Assembly: GCA_050953445.1 (NCBI GenBank)
Contig: JBMNMS010000001.1
Span: 186,001-250,000 of the forward strand
Direction of reading: 5' to 3'
Length of the DNA stretch: 64,000 bases
Origin: JBMNMS01 sp050953445
GTDB lineage: Bacteria > Bacillota > Clostridia > Peptostreptococcales > Anaerovoracaceae
Shown: positions 1 to 7,047 of the stretch, one piece after another
How the letters are laid out: every line of letters starts with the position of its first letter
How positions within the stretch are numbered: the first letter of the stretch is position 1
Notes under the pieces: model-generated
Database searches by the model: none
What the model saw: the letters and a program-made list of their open reading frames with translations, nothing else
What the model was told of the DNA's origin: nothing
Position numbers and translations under genes: made by a program

Positions 1-37
1 CTTAAATCAATGGTGATAACGTCACCCCCACAACATA

Positions 38-532
38 CTACTGCATTAAACAGACCCCTGTCTCATACCTTAATCTCTCTCCAAATTCCTTCATCTCACT
101 TTCAGACAGGATGAATCCCAATATTTTCACTTCCTTTCCCACACCGCTTTTCCCATATACTACGGTTAACATGCCGCCATTATATATGACTGCCCCTAAA
201 ATCTCCTTTTCAGGCTCAAAGAATACCACCTTGTCGCAAAGCAACATACCAAAGGAGGATAAATATATATCGACCTTATCATTATTGTGGGTCTCTGCTG
301 AGGTTAAATGAAAAAGAGGGTTATCAACTATTAACTTTGCCCTGCCAATATCGTGAACATACCGGCAAAACAACCTTATAAAGCATATGTCTATCACGCT
401 CGCAGCCAGAACCATCGCTGTTAATTCCCAATAACCCTCATAGGCTAAAAGATATATGAGCATGAATACGCAAAGAGTTGCCATCAAACAGCTTACGCTT
501 AGAATTTTGATCTGAAACATAATCCTTTTCAT
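38..532 (-). CDS. Small membrane protein of unknown function
   Basis: 164 aa. The N-terminal 60 residues contain two hydrophobic stretches (about residues 8-30 and 35-53) that look like a membrane hairpin. The remaining 100 residues are soluble and beta-rich in appearance (motifs FFEPEKE and VVYGKSGVGKEVK). GVGKE is not a real P-loop because no Thr/Ser follows the Lys in a nucleotide-binding context. The start is supported by an AGGAGG site 7-8 bases upstream. It lies downstream of, and on the same strand as, the LuxR-type membrane regulator at 601-2052, with a 68-base gap, so the two may be co-transcribed. I do not recognise the family; a bacterial PH-like membrane protein is possible but unproven. 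Confidence 0.55.
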   Translation of the reverse strand: MKRIMFQIKILSVSCLMATLCVFMLIYLLAYEGYWELTAMVLAASVIDICFIRLFCRYVHDIGRAKLIVDNPLFHLTSAETHNNDKVDIYLSSFGMLLCDKVVFFEPEKEILGAVIYNGGMLTVVYGKSGVGKEVKILGFILSESEMKEFGERLRYETGVCLMQ

Positions 533-600
533 AATATTCCTCCTGCAGGAACACTATCATTACTAAGGAACTACTATATGCTACTGTTATTAAATATACA

Positions 601-2052
601 TCACCGCTTTCGGGTGATTTTCATCATTTCCAAAAATTCTGTCTTGTTAACCACATTCATTTTAGTGTAAATGTTTTTAATATGGGTCTTCACTGTATTT
701 TCACTTATAAACAGCTCCTGCCCGATCATTTTATAGGTTCGACCTCCTAATAATAGCCTGGCAATCTCAGCCTCCCTGCCGGTAAGTCCAAAAACCTCCA
801 TAAAATCCGGTTCCCTCTCCCTAACCTCCTCCTTGCTGTCAACCTCCTCCCTTGCACTGCCTCTGTTCTTCGTCAAGCCAATTAAAAACGCCTGATTTTT
901 GATCAATCTGGACAGTTCATCATAAAGTTTGGGAAGTACAAGAAGGGAGATAAGTACTATGCCCAATGCAATTGACACGCTTATTTGCTCTGGCATGATG
1001 TTAAGAGCACTGCACATGGCGTAGCCAAAGAAAACCCCTAATACATTTGCCGAAAGTCCTATGCCGAATATTTTTATCGGATTGTTGGTAAATGCCAGCA
1101 TCTCACCCAAAATGACCCACCAAAACAGGTCGCATATACCGAAGGCTCCTAACATAAAAGTATCTATTATGACATAACTTAAAGCTGATTTGTCTAATAA
1201 ATAAAAAAGAATATAGGCGAAGCCTATCATAGCCACCGCCATATATAAAACATAGGAACGGTTTATCCTTTCAGGCAACTTTTTCAAAAGGAAAATGGTT
1301 CCTATGTATGGAACAGCCCAATAAAAACTAATCAGCTGCACATGATGGGAAAAAGCAGGGTTTACAATATTGTACATCATCCCCGAATCTATCGTGATTA
1401 AAGCTATAAAAAGATATAACAGTATCAACGATTTTTTCAACAAAGGCATATGCCTTTCTTTTTCATCCTCCCCCCTTTGAACCTGGCTGTTGGCCGATTT
1501 TTTATCCATCAGAAAAAAATAAAAAGAAATCAAAAGCATCATAAGAGAAACTGATATTCCCAGATATGTGGATATGTTTGCGGATATCACATTAATAATT
1601 ATCATTCCTACATTAGAATATATTATGATGTTGGCCGCAGCTTGAAGCTTTTCATTGGATGTTTTATACCCTTTGAAATATATTCCCCAACAAGCTATAA
1701 CAGTTCCTGCTACAAAGGAAAGCACTATCATAGATATTTGCCACAATATAGGGGATTTGATGAAAAACACAGCCGTCCCAACGATAGACAGGATTATGGA
1801 TGCCTCTATCGCCAGCCTCGCCTTCTCCATTGTTTTTATGTAAAACCCGGTAACAATGAGGCCTGAAATAGTTGCAAGAAGAGTTAAACCGGTAACGAAG
1901 CCCGTGGATTCTATTTGCATTTCTACTGCATGAGCGTTCATTGCCTGCCCCATAAATACTATTGCTAATGTCCATGCGGAAAAAAGCGAGAAAAAAACCA
2001 TGGGAGAGTCTAAGTTATTAAATATTCTGTTTTTCAATACCTTGCCGGTCAT
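601..2052 (-). CDS. Membrane-embedded LuxR-family transcriptional regulator (MFS-like N-terminus)
   Basis: 483 aa from the ATG at 2052. About 390 N-terminal residues form roughly 12 hydrophobic segments resembling a major-facilitator fold. The last ~65 residues are a LuxR/GerE helix-turn-helix (FGLTGREAEIARLLLGG, then ENTVKTHIKNIYTKMNV). A DNA-binding domain fused to a transporter-like membrane part is a known architecture in anaerobic Actinobacteria and Firmicutes; it is thought to sense a small molecule at the membrane and regulate transcription directly. An in-frame GTG at 2094 would add 14 residues. I prefer 2052 because AGAAAGG lies 8 bases upstream. A 15-codon ORF (2096-2049) overlaps this start as ATGA, which could couple translation. 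Ligand and targets are unknown; the divergent GNAT gene is one candidate target. Confidence 0.8.
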   Translation of the reverse strand: MTGKVLKNRIFNNLDSPMVFFSLFSAWTLAIVFMGQAMNAHAVEMQIESTGFVTGLTLLATISGLIVTGFYIKTMEKARLAIEASIILSIVGTAVFFIKSPILWQISMIVLSFVAGTVIACWGIYFKGYKTSNEKLQAAANIIIYSNVGMIIINVISANISTYLGISVSLMMLLISFYFFLMDKKSANSQVQRGEDEKERHMPLLKKSLILLYLFIALITIDSGMMYNIVNPAFSHHVQLISFYWAVPYIGTIFLLKKLPERINRSYVLYMAVAMIGFAYILFYLLDKSALSYVIIDTFMLGAFGICDLFWWVILGEMLAFTNNPIKIFGIGLSANVLGVFFGYAMCSALNIMPEQISVSIALGIVLISLLVLPKLYDELSRLIKNQAFLIGLTKNRGSAREEVDSKEEVREREPDFMEVFGLTGREAEIARLLLGGRTYKMIGQELFISENTVKTHIKNIYTKMNVVNKTEFLEMMKITRKR

Positions 2053-2250
2053 TTCATCAGCCTTTCTTTCACATGGGCATAGGACAAAGGCCACATAGTG
2101 CCTATCGCCTTAACACCTCCTTTCGATAATATAGGATTTTATGTTCATTTACAACCATTATTGTTTTACAAATGCCCATCACGACATTATAATTGAAATC
2201 AAAGACAGGCTTTATATTAGGTTCGTATTTAAAAACTGAAGGAGGTTCCT

Positions 2251-2679
2251 ATGATTAAAAATGCAACTATTGACGATTTCGATCTGGCCTTTGATTATAT
2301 TGAAAAGCTGTGGACCTACAACACCTACAACCGTCAAACCATTCGTCAGGTTTATCAGGAAGTACTGGACAACCCCAACGATTTCGCCTTCTTCCTGTAC
2401 GACAACGATAAACCGGTGGGGTTTTGCCATGGTACCTTTTTTAATACCTTTTGGCTCTCCGGCAAGACCTGTTACGTTTCCAGCATAATAACCAATTCGG
2501 AAGTCCGAAAAAAAGGCTATGGCAGCAAACTCATGGATCACGCAAAAGAATTAGCCAAAGAAAGGGGCTGCAAAGCTATTGTATTGGATTCAGGGATTCC
2601 CAGAGAAGAGGCTCACCATTTTTACCAAACCTATGGATTTGAAAAATGTGCCTATTGCTTTGAATATAAGCTAATTTGA
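2251..2679 (+). CDS. GNAT-family N-acetyltransferase
   Basis: 142 aa. A single GNAT fold transfers an acetyl group from acetyl-CoA to an amine. The acetyl-CoA pyrophosphate loop is visible as VRKKGYGSKLMDHAKELA (R/Q-x-x-G-x-G/A type). It is preceded by the beta-4 strand YVSSIITNSE and followed by the typical C-terminal YQTYGFEK. Length is normal for a single-domain GNAT. The start is set by GGAGG 5 bases upstream. It is divergent from the LuxR-type regulator, with 198 bases between their starts, and converges on the jetD-like gene, overlapping its 3' end by 28 bases. The substrate cannot be told from sequence. Confidence 0.85.
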   Translation: MIKNATIDDFDLAFDYIEKLWTYNTYNRQTIRQVYQEVLDNPNDFAFFLYDNDKPVGFCHGTFFNTFWLSGKTCYVSSIITNSEVRKKGYGSKLMDHAKELAKERGCKAIVLDSGIPREEAHHFYQTYGFEKCAYCFEYKLI

Positions 2680-3968
2680 ATCGACCTGTATTCAGCTTTC
2701 AGAATATCTGCCACATATTCTTGATACCCGGCTCTTCCTATAGCCTTCATCTCCCCAGCCAATTCAACAAGCTGGGGATTTTCTATATTGGCAAGCTGCT
2801 GTAATCGCTTTTCGCTTATGACATTACCTGAAATAGATCTGCGATACAAATCCTTTTGGTACCCGAACAATACAATTTGATTCGGATACTCCGCCCATAG
2901 CTTGTCTGCAATCAAAAGACCCTCCGGATCATAATCCCCACTATAATAAAGTCTGTGCTCCGGATTGCTAAAAAGGAGTTTTAAAAAACGATGATCCAGC
3001 ATGTTCAATTGTCCCGAGGTACAGACAAAGGTTCCCACGGGCTCCAACTCCGTCATCCTTGTGAAAAGAGCCGGATTTTCAAAGGCAAACATCTGATTCT
3101 GGCTATTAACAGGGTATATCCCTATAACGTCCTCCAAATTTCTCATGGTAAGGGTAAGGGGCTCACCGTTCTTCCAAAACCGATCCCATCCCTTGTCACC
3201 ATAGGCAGTCCTACCGTTAAAACCGTAAGTAAGGATGGTTCTGTTACCCACATCCACACTGATCCCGGCACTATCAAACAAAGCAAGAACACCCTCTAAT
3301 TCCTGCGGAAAATCAACCCCCTTAGCATGGGCAAGGAAATATAGTAAAATGCGATACAGACTTTGATCCTTATCTAAAGCATGAGGATTTTTTGTAGCCT
3401 CAGCGGCCAGTATGGGCAGCGACGTTCTAAGGCCTTTTTCTAACAGGCTTTCTATCTCTCTCAACCAGCCCACCGCCAATTTAAGCTCCTGGGGATTTCT
3501 CCTATACAAGGATTTAATAAATCTCCCTCCCCCTAAGGCAGTTTCTTCCCCCAAAGACGATATCCAATCCCCGACGCAACTTCCATAATACTGCTTTTGC
3601 AATTCCGAGAAAAACACCTGCATTTCCCTGGAAATCTCCCGCCATTCATCCTTTTTGGTTTCAAGAGGATAGCCGAAATATTGGTTGCATACCTGCAGGA
3701 AATCAAATCCCTTAAATCTGGTCTCCTCAAAGGCTCCCAATAGCTTTACTATGGACAGCCTAATCCTTTCACCCTGGCTATAATGCTTCTTCATAAGCCC
3801 GTTAAGAAAATCCGCTTCTTCTCCCGTTAGCACCATTTCCAAAGTTCCTGAAAACCTGCCGAAAGAACGATATTTTTCCCTCATTCCATCCATCAAGCGC
3901 CAGGCTCCCTTATTTCCTTTCAAGTAATAGGCCATCTCCTCATTAAGCTTTTCATATGCTATCATCAA
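2652..3968 (-). CDS. jetD: JetD-like Wadjet type II subunit (TIGR02679, DUF3323-DUF2399)
   Basis: 438 aa, apparently full length. The central part carries the TIGR02679/DUF3323 signature (NPHALDKDQSLYRILL, residues 195-209). The C-terminal DUF2399 domain carries FENPALF (296-302), VCTSGQLN (315-322) and the Toprim-like acidic motif YYSGDYDPEG (341-350, Asp345 and Asp347). In type II Wadjet systems JetD is the nuclease subunit that cleaves plasmid DNA extruded by the JetABC SMC-like complex. Here jetA is interrupted and jetB/jetC are absent, so the protein is an orphan whose activity in isolation is doubtful. The start has GGGAG about 10 bases upstream. The original promoter at 6630-6658 is cut off by the IS21 element; any expression would depend on a new promoter. 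The intact frame suggests recent decay or retained use. Confidence 0.8.
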   Translation of the reverse strand: MMIAYEKLNEEMAYYLKGNKGAWRLMDGMREKYRSFGRFSGTLEMVLTGEEADFLNGLMKKHYSQGERIRLSIVKLLGAFEETRFKGFDFLQVCNQYFGYPLETKKDEWREISREMQVFFSELQKQYYGSCVGDWISSLGEETALGGGRFIKSLYRRNPQELKLAVGWLREIESLLEKGLRTSLPILAAEATKNPHALDKDQSLYRILLYFLAHAKGVDFPQELEGVLALFDSAGISVDVGNRTILTYGFNGRTAYGDKGWDRFWKNGEPLTLTMRNLEDVIGIYPVNSQNQMFAFENPALFTRMTELEPVGTFVCTSGQLNMLDHRFLKLLFSNPEHRLYYSGDYDPEGLLIADKLWAEYPNQIVLFGYQKDLYRRSISGNVISEKRLQQLANIENPQLVELAGEMKAIGRAGYQEYVADILKAEYRSIQISLYSKQ

Positions 3969-4040
3969 GCATCAACTCCCTTGACCTTCCATTCCATCTA
4001 TACGGAATAACAGTCACATATGTAAGATTCTCCGGGCGTA

Positions 4041-4100
4041 TTAGTTCATATGATTGTTCACATAAAAAACACGCATGATGCTTCTGTAACGCCATGCATT
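4041..4100 (-). pseudogene. jetA: jetA (TIGR02677/DUF2397) remnant, distal piece
   Basis: On the minus strand 4100-4041 reads NAWRYRSIMRVFYVNNHMN then stop. NAWRYR-x-IMR-x-FY is the conserved start region of DUF2397 (TIGR02677) proteins. Joining it to the piece at 6580-6510, after removing IS21 and one copy of the GCATT duplication, restores ENAWRYRSIM in frame. The ORF then stops after about 41 codons, whereas the family is several hundred residues long. The remainder of jetA plus jetB and jetC has therefore been deleted between this point and jetD at 3968. Confidence 0.75.
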
Positions 4101-4161
4101 TGTATGTGCTAGTCTAAAAAGGGTCCATTTTTCATAAAAAATCCAATTGAAAAAGGGTCCA
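4101..4161. repeat. IS21 left end with two copies of the transposase-binding 12-mer
   Basis: AAAAAGGGTCCA occurs at 4116-4127 (inside the terminal repeat) and again at 4150-4161. IS21 elements carry multiple short terminal repeats as transposase sites; the doubled copy fits this. Confidence 0.85.
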
Positions 4162-4227
4162 CTAACAAAAGCATTTCCGGATATGCAATACTGGTATTCG
4201 GAAGTGAGACAAGGAGTGAAAGACATA

Positions 4228-5709
4228 ATGGACAAGCACACAATTATCCGGCTGAAGCAGGAAGGTGTTTCTAACCGGGAAGTAGCCCGACTAATGGGCA
4301 TTGATAGGAAAACAGTGGCAAGGTACTGGAATGCATTTAATGCTAAACTAGTTGAAATTGAGCTGGCTGGGGAAGATGAGATCCCTTTGCTGCAAGAGGA
4401 ACTAACGGGGAAACCCAAATACAATGCCGCCAACCGGATAAGGTACAAATACACAGACGAGATTGATGAGCTGTTAGATGAATTACTAGAAGAGGAAAAA
4501 GAAAAGGACAGGCTTTTAGGCCCACACAAACAAAGTCTGACCCAGCTTCAAATCCACCAGCGAATCAAAGATGCCGGTTGCGATATTGGCAAATCAACTA
4601 TAGCGGAAAAGATAAAAGAAAAACGAAACAAGTCTAAAGAATGTTTCATAAAGCAAAGCTATGATTTTGCAGACCGTCTGGAGTATGACTTTGGTGAAGT
4701 CAAATTAGTGATAAATGGAGTAAAGATAAAGCTTTACATGGCTGTGCTGTCCTCGCCGGCCAGTAACTTCAGATGGGCCTATCTTTACAAGAATCAAAAA
4801 CAAGAAGCCTTCATGGACTCTCATGTCAAATTCTTTAATATGCTTGGTGGTGTATTCAAAGAAGTCGTTTATGACAACATGAAAAATGTAGTAACGAAGT
4901 TCATAGGCAGAAACGAGAAGCAGCTGAATGTGAATCTTCTCACCCTGGCCAATTACTACGGCTTTAAGATAAATGTCACCAACTGCTTTAAGGCTAATGA
5001 AAAAGGCCATGTGGAAAGCAGCGTAAAAACCTTGCGTAATCAAATCTTTGCAGAAAAATATGTTTTCGAAAGCCTGGAAGATGCTATAGAATATCTTGAG
5101 GCCAAACTTACTAAACTAAATAAAGCAAGCAAAATTGAAGAAGAAAAGCAGCATCTCTTGCCGGCTAAACCTAAGTTGGCTTTAGGAAAAGTCAGCCAGC
5201 AAACTGTAAACTCATACAGCTTTGTCCAGGTGGAAAAGAATTTCTATTCAGTTCCTGATTACCTTGTGGGCAGGGAAGTAACAACCAGGGTTTACCCTGA
5301 AAGCATCAAGATATACTCCTGCAACAAGCTTGTATGCTCCCATAAGAAAGTAGATGGAGATGATCAAACAAGTATTGACATCAAGCACTACTTGCCTTCT
5401 CTGACCAAGAAGCCGGGAGCTTTAAGAAATTCCCTAGCCCTTAAAAGCATACCGGAACTCAAATCCATCTACGATGAACATTTTACCAAAAATCCAAGGC
5501 TATTCATAGATATTTTAACTAAAAACCAGGATAAATCCATAGAGGAGATTATCAGCTATTTTGATAAATACAAGCAGTTTTCCTTTGAGGTGGCTCCTTT
5601 GGATTTGATTCCAACCCAGGACTCAATCAACGAAAAAGCTGCCAGGCAAATGAGCAAATACAGCAGTCTGTATTTATCTGCAGGAGGGGAGCTGGCAAAT
5701 GGATATTAA
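4228..5709 (+). CDS. istA: IS21-family transposase IstA
   Basis: 493 aa from the ATG at 4228, which has AAGGAG 11 bases upstream. An in-frame ATG at 4147 exists, but that stretch overlaps the left-end repeat region. The N-terminus is a helix-turn-helix (EGVSNREVARLMGIDRKT). The DDE integrase core is visible as YDFGEVKLVI (first Asp), VYDNMKNVV (second Asp) and HVESSVKTL (Glu). The C-terminus is the IS21-type beta-rich tail. It overlaps istB by 11 bases, implying translational coupling. No frameshift is seen, so the element is potentially active. Confidence 0.93.
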   Translation: MDKHTIIRLKQEGVSNREVARLMGIDRKTVARYWNAFNAKLVEIELAGEDEIPLLQEELTGKPKYNAANRIRYKYTDEIDELLDELLEEEKEKDRLLGPHKQSLTQLQIHQRIKDAGCDIGKSTIAEKIKEKRNKSKECFIKQSYDFADRLEYDFGEVKLVINGVKIKLYMAVLSSPASNFRWAYLYKNQKQEAFMDSHVKFFNMLGGVFKEVVYDNMKNVVTKFIGRNEKQLNVNLLTLANYYGFKINVTNCFKANEKGHVESSVKTLRNQIFAEKYVFESLEDAIEYLEAKLTKLNKASKIEEEKQHLLPAKPKLALGKVSQQTVNSYSFVQVEKNFYSVPDYLVGREVTTRVYPESIKIYSCNKLVCSHKKVDGDDQTSIDIKHYLPSLTKKPGALRNSLALKSIPELKSIYDEHFTKNPRLFIDILTKNQDKSIEEIISYFDKYKQFSFEVAPLDLIPTQDSINEKAARQMSKYSSLYLSAGGELANGY

Positions 5710-6427
5710 AGAAATGGCCTCCTTCCTGAAATTATCCTACCTGCGGGACCACTATGATCTATTAATCGATGAGGCTACCCATTTAGATTTAGGCCCTGAA
5801 GAACTGCTGACAATGCTGCTTCAAAGAGAAGTTGAGAAAAGGCGGCAAAATGGCATTGCTAAGCGAATTAGGCGGGCTAAATTTCCTATCAAGCATTATC
5901 TTGAGGATTTCGAAAAGGATAAATATGAGCCAAAAATCAGGAATAAGTTCAAAGAGCTTGAAAGCATGAACTTTATCGGCAACAAAGAAAACATTATCCT
6001 GATGGGCACTTCCGGCTGTGGAAAGACTCATTATGCCACAGCTTTAGGCATTAAAGCCTGCCAGACAGGCAAAACCGTGTTGTTTTCTTCCATACCCAAC
6101 CTGGTGCTGGAATTAAAAGAGGCTATGAGCTTAAATCAGGTTACTCTTTACAAGAGAAAATTTGAAAAGTATGACTTGGTGATTTTAGACGAACTTGGCT
6201 ATGTTTCTTTTGACAGAGATGGCTGTGAGATCCTTTTTAACCTTCTGTCCAACCGAAACGATAAGGGGTCAATAATTATCACCACAAACCTGGTTTTTGA
6301 CCGCTGGGTGGAAATTTTCCAAGATACCATGCTGACTGGTGCCATAGTAGATCGCCTGGCCCATAAGGCTCACATTATTGATATGTCCCTGGATGTCAGT
6401 TACAGGCTGGAAGAAACGATGAAATGA
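5699..6427 (+). CDS. istB: IS21-family AAA+ ATPase helper IstB
   Basis: 242 aa, the usual IstB length. The Walker A motif is GTSGCGKTH and Walker B is LVILDELGYV; both belong to the DnaC-like AAA+ ATPase fold. IstB assists IstA by binding and bending target DNA in an ATP-dependent way. The start codon lies inside the end of istA. The gene ends 31 bases before the first right-end 12-mer. Confidence 0.93.
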   Translation: MDIKEMASFLKLSYLRDHYDLLIDEATHLDLGPEELLTMLLQREVEKRRQNGIAKRIRRAKFPIKHYLEDFEKDKYEPKIRNKFKELESMNFIGNKENIILMGTSGCGKTHYATALGIKACQTGKTVLFSSIPNLVLELKEAMSLNQVTLYKRKFEKYDLVILDELGYVSFDRDGCEILFNLLSNRNDKGSIIITTNLVFDRWVEIFQDTMLTGAIVDRLAHKAHIIDMSLDVSYRLEETMK

Positions 6428-6458
6428 ATAAAAAATACTGACGAGAATTAGTGGAAAG

Positions 6459-6509
6459 TGGACCCTTTTTCGACTGGATGTGTGGACCCTTTTTCAGTTG
6501 ACAAATGCA
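6459..6509. repeat. IS21 right end with two inverted copies of the 12-mer
   Basis: TGGACCCTTTTT occurs at 6459-6470 and 6483-6494, inverted relative to the left end. The outer boundary at 6509 is followed by the GCATT duplication. Confidence 0.85.
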
Positions 6510-6580
6510 GCATTTTCTACAGAAAGGTATTTCGTCTCCTCAATAGGCTTTACCAATTTATTGCTCATGACACCATCCAT
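6510..6580 (-). pseudogene. jetA: jetA (TIGR02677/DUF2397) remnant, start of gene
   Basis: Reading down from the ATG at 6580 gives MDGVMSNKLVKPIEETKYL then SVENA, where IS21 cuts in. KPI-x-E-x-KYL-x-VENAWRYR is the recognisable amino-terminus of DUF2397/TIGR02677 proteins, the JetA kleisin-like subunit of type II Wadjet. An internal ATG at 6568 (MSNK) is an alternative start. A run of ten Gs (6592-6583) stands where the ribosome binding site should be. The promoter at 6630-6658 still looks intact. Confidence 0.7.
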
Positions 6581-6629
6581 TACCCCCCCCCCGATACTCT
6601 TCAAAAGCACAATCCCTCTTGATTCTGCC

Positions 6630-6658
6630 ATTATATTAATTGAAAAAAACATCTGCAA
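6630..6658 (-). promoter_or_regulatory. Sigma-A-type promoter of the former jet operon
   Basis: On the minus strand TTGCAG (6658-6653), a 17-base spacer and TATAAT (6635-6630). Transcription would start near 6623 and enter the jetA remnant, then run antisense into IS21. Confidence 0.55.
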
Positions 6659-6684
6659 GCATACTGATCTTATGGATAAATGGA

Positions 6685-6717
6685 AAATCCCGTTATTTAC
6701 AATGGTTAACGGGATTT
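6685..6717 (-). terminator. Rho-independent terminator-like hairpin
   Basis: Perfect 11-bp inverted repeat AAATCCCGTTA / TAACGGGATTT with an 11-base loop. Read leftwards the stem ends in TTTT, so it can terminate the 75-aa gene at 6762-6989. The T tract is short. Confidence 0.45.
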
Positions 6718-6761
6718 AGCCGAAATAAAATCAGTGGCAGGCCGCCATTAAATTCTTACAA

Positions 6762-6989
6762 TTATTTTCTCCAATAATTGTTTGCTGCAGCCACCGTTTG
6801 AAAGTTTATGGCAATAACCTGAGACGCCTTTGTAAGGCTATCAGCATTATTAGCATAATCCTCCCTCAATCTTTTCTTTACCTCTTCATCAGATTGAACA
6901 TAACCAACCCCCTTACGAGACAAAGTGATGGCCAGTTCAAACCCCTCCTGGGGTGTAGCAGTAATAAGAGACTCCAACCAAATACTCAT
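6762..6989 (-). CDS. Small hypothetical protein
   Basis: 75 aa, soluble, largely helical in appearance, with no Cys, no signal peptide and no membrane segment. It is accepted as a gene because AAAGGAGGGAG lies at proper distance before the ATG, it follows the RlmD-type methylase gene by 58 bases on the same strand, and a terminator-like hairpin follows it. I do not recognise the family. The DYANNADSLTKASQVIA stretch suggests a helical bundle. Confidence 0.55.
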   Translation of the reverse strand: MSIWLESLITATPQEGFELAITLSRKGVGYVQSDEEVKKRLREDYANNADSLTKASQVIAINFQTVAAANNYWRK

Positions 6990-7047
6990 TCTTTCTCCCT
7001 CCTTTTCAAAGGCTACAGGGGGACAAGTACACTGTCATCCACCCTTA

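Larger units (their letters stand above)
4101..6509 (+). mobile_element. IS21-family insertion sequence (istA-istB)
   Basis: A 2,409-bp element. Left end TGTATGTGCTAGTCT followed by AAAAAGGGTCCA; right end, read inward, TGCATTTGTCAACTG followed by the same 12-mer. The two 27-bp ends are therefore equal in length, imperfect in the outer part and identical in the inner 12 bp. GCATT occurs directly outside each end (4096-4100 and 6510-6514) as a 5-bp target duplication. Each end holds a second copy of the 12-mer. Both transposition genes are intact and overlap as is usual for IS21. Excising the element plus one duplication restores a jetA reading frame, which confirms the boundaries. Confidence 0.93.

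Noticed and set aside
4041..4529. Long minus-strand frame running out of the jetA remnant into IS21
   Set aside because: Beyond 4100 it is antisense to the left end and istA, with Ser-rich shadow composition; only the 4041-4100 part is genuine coding relic.
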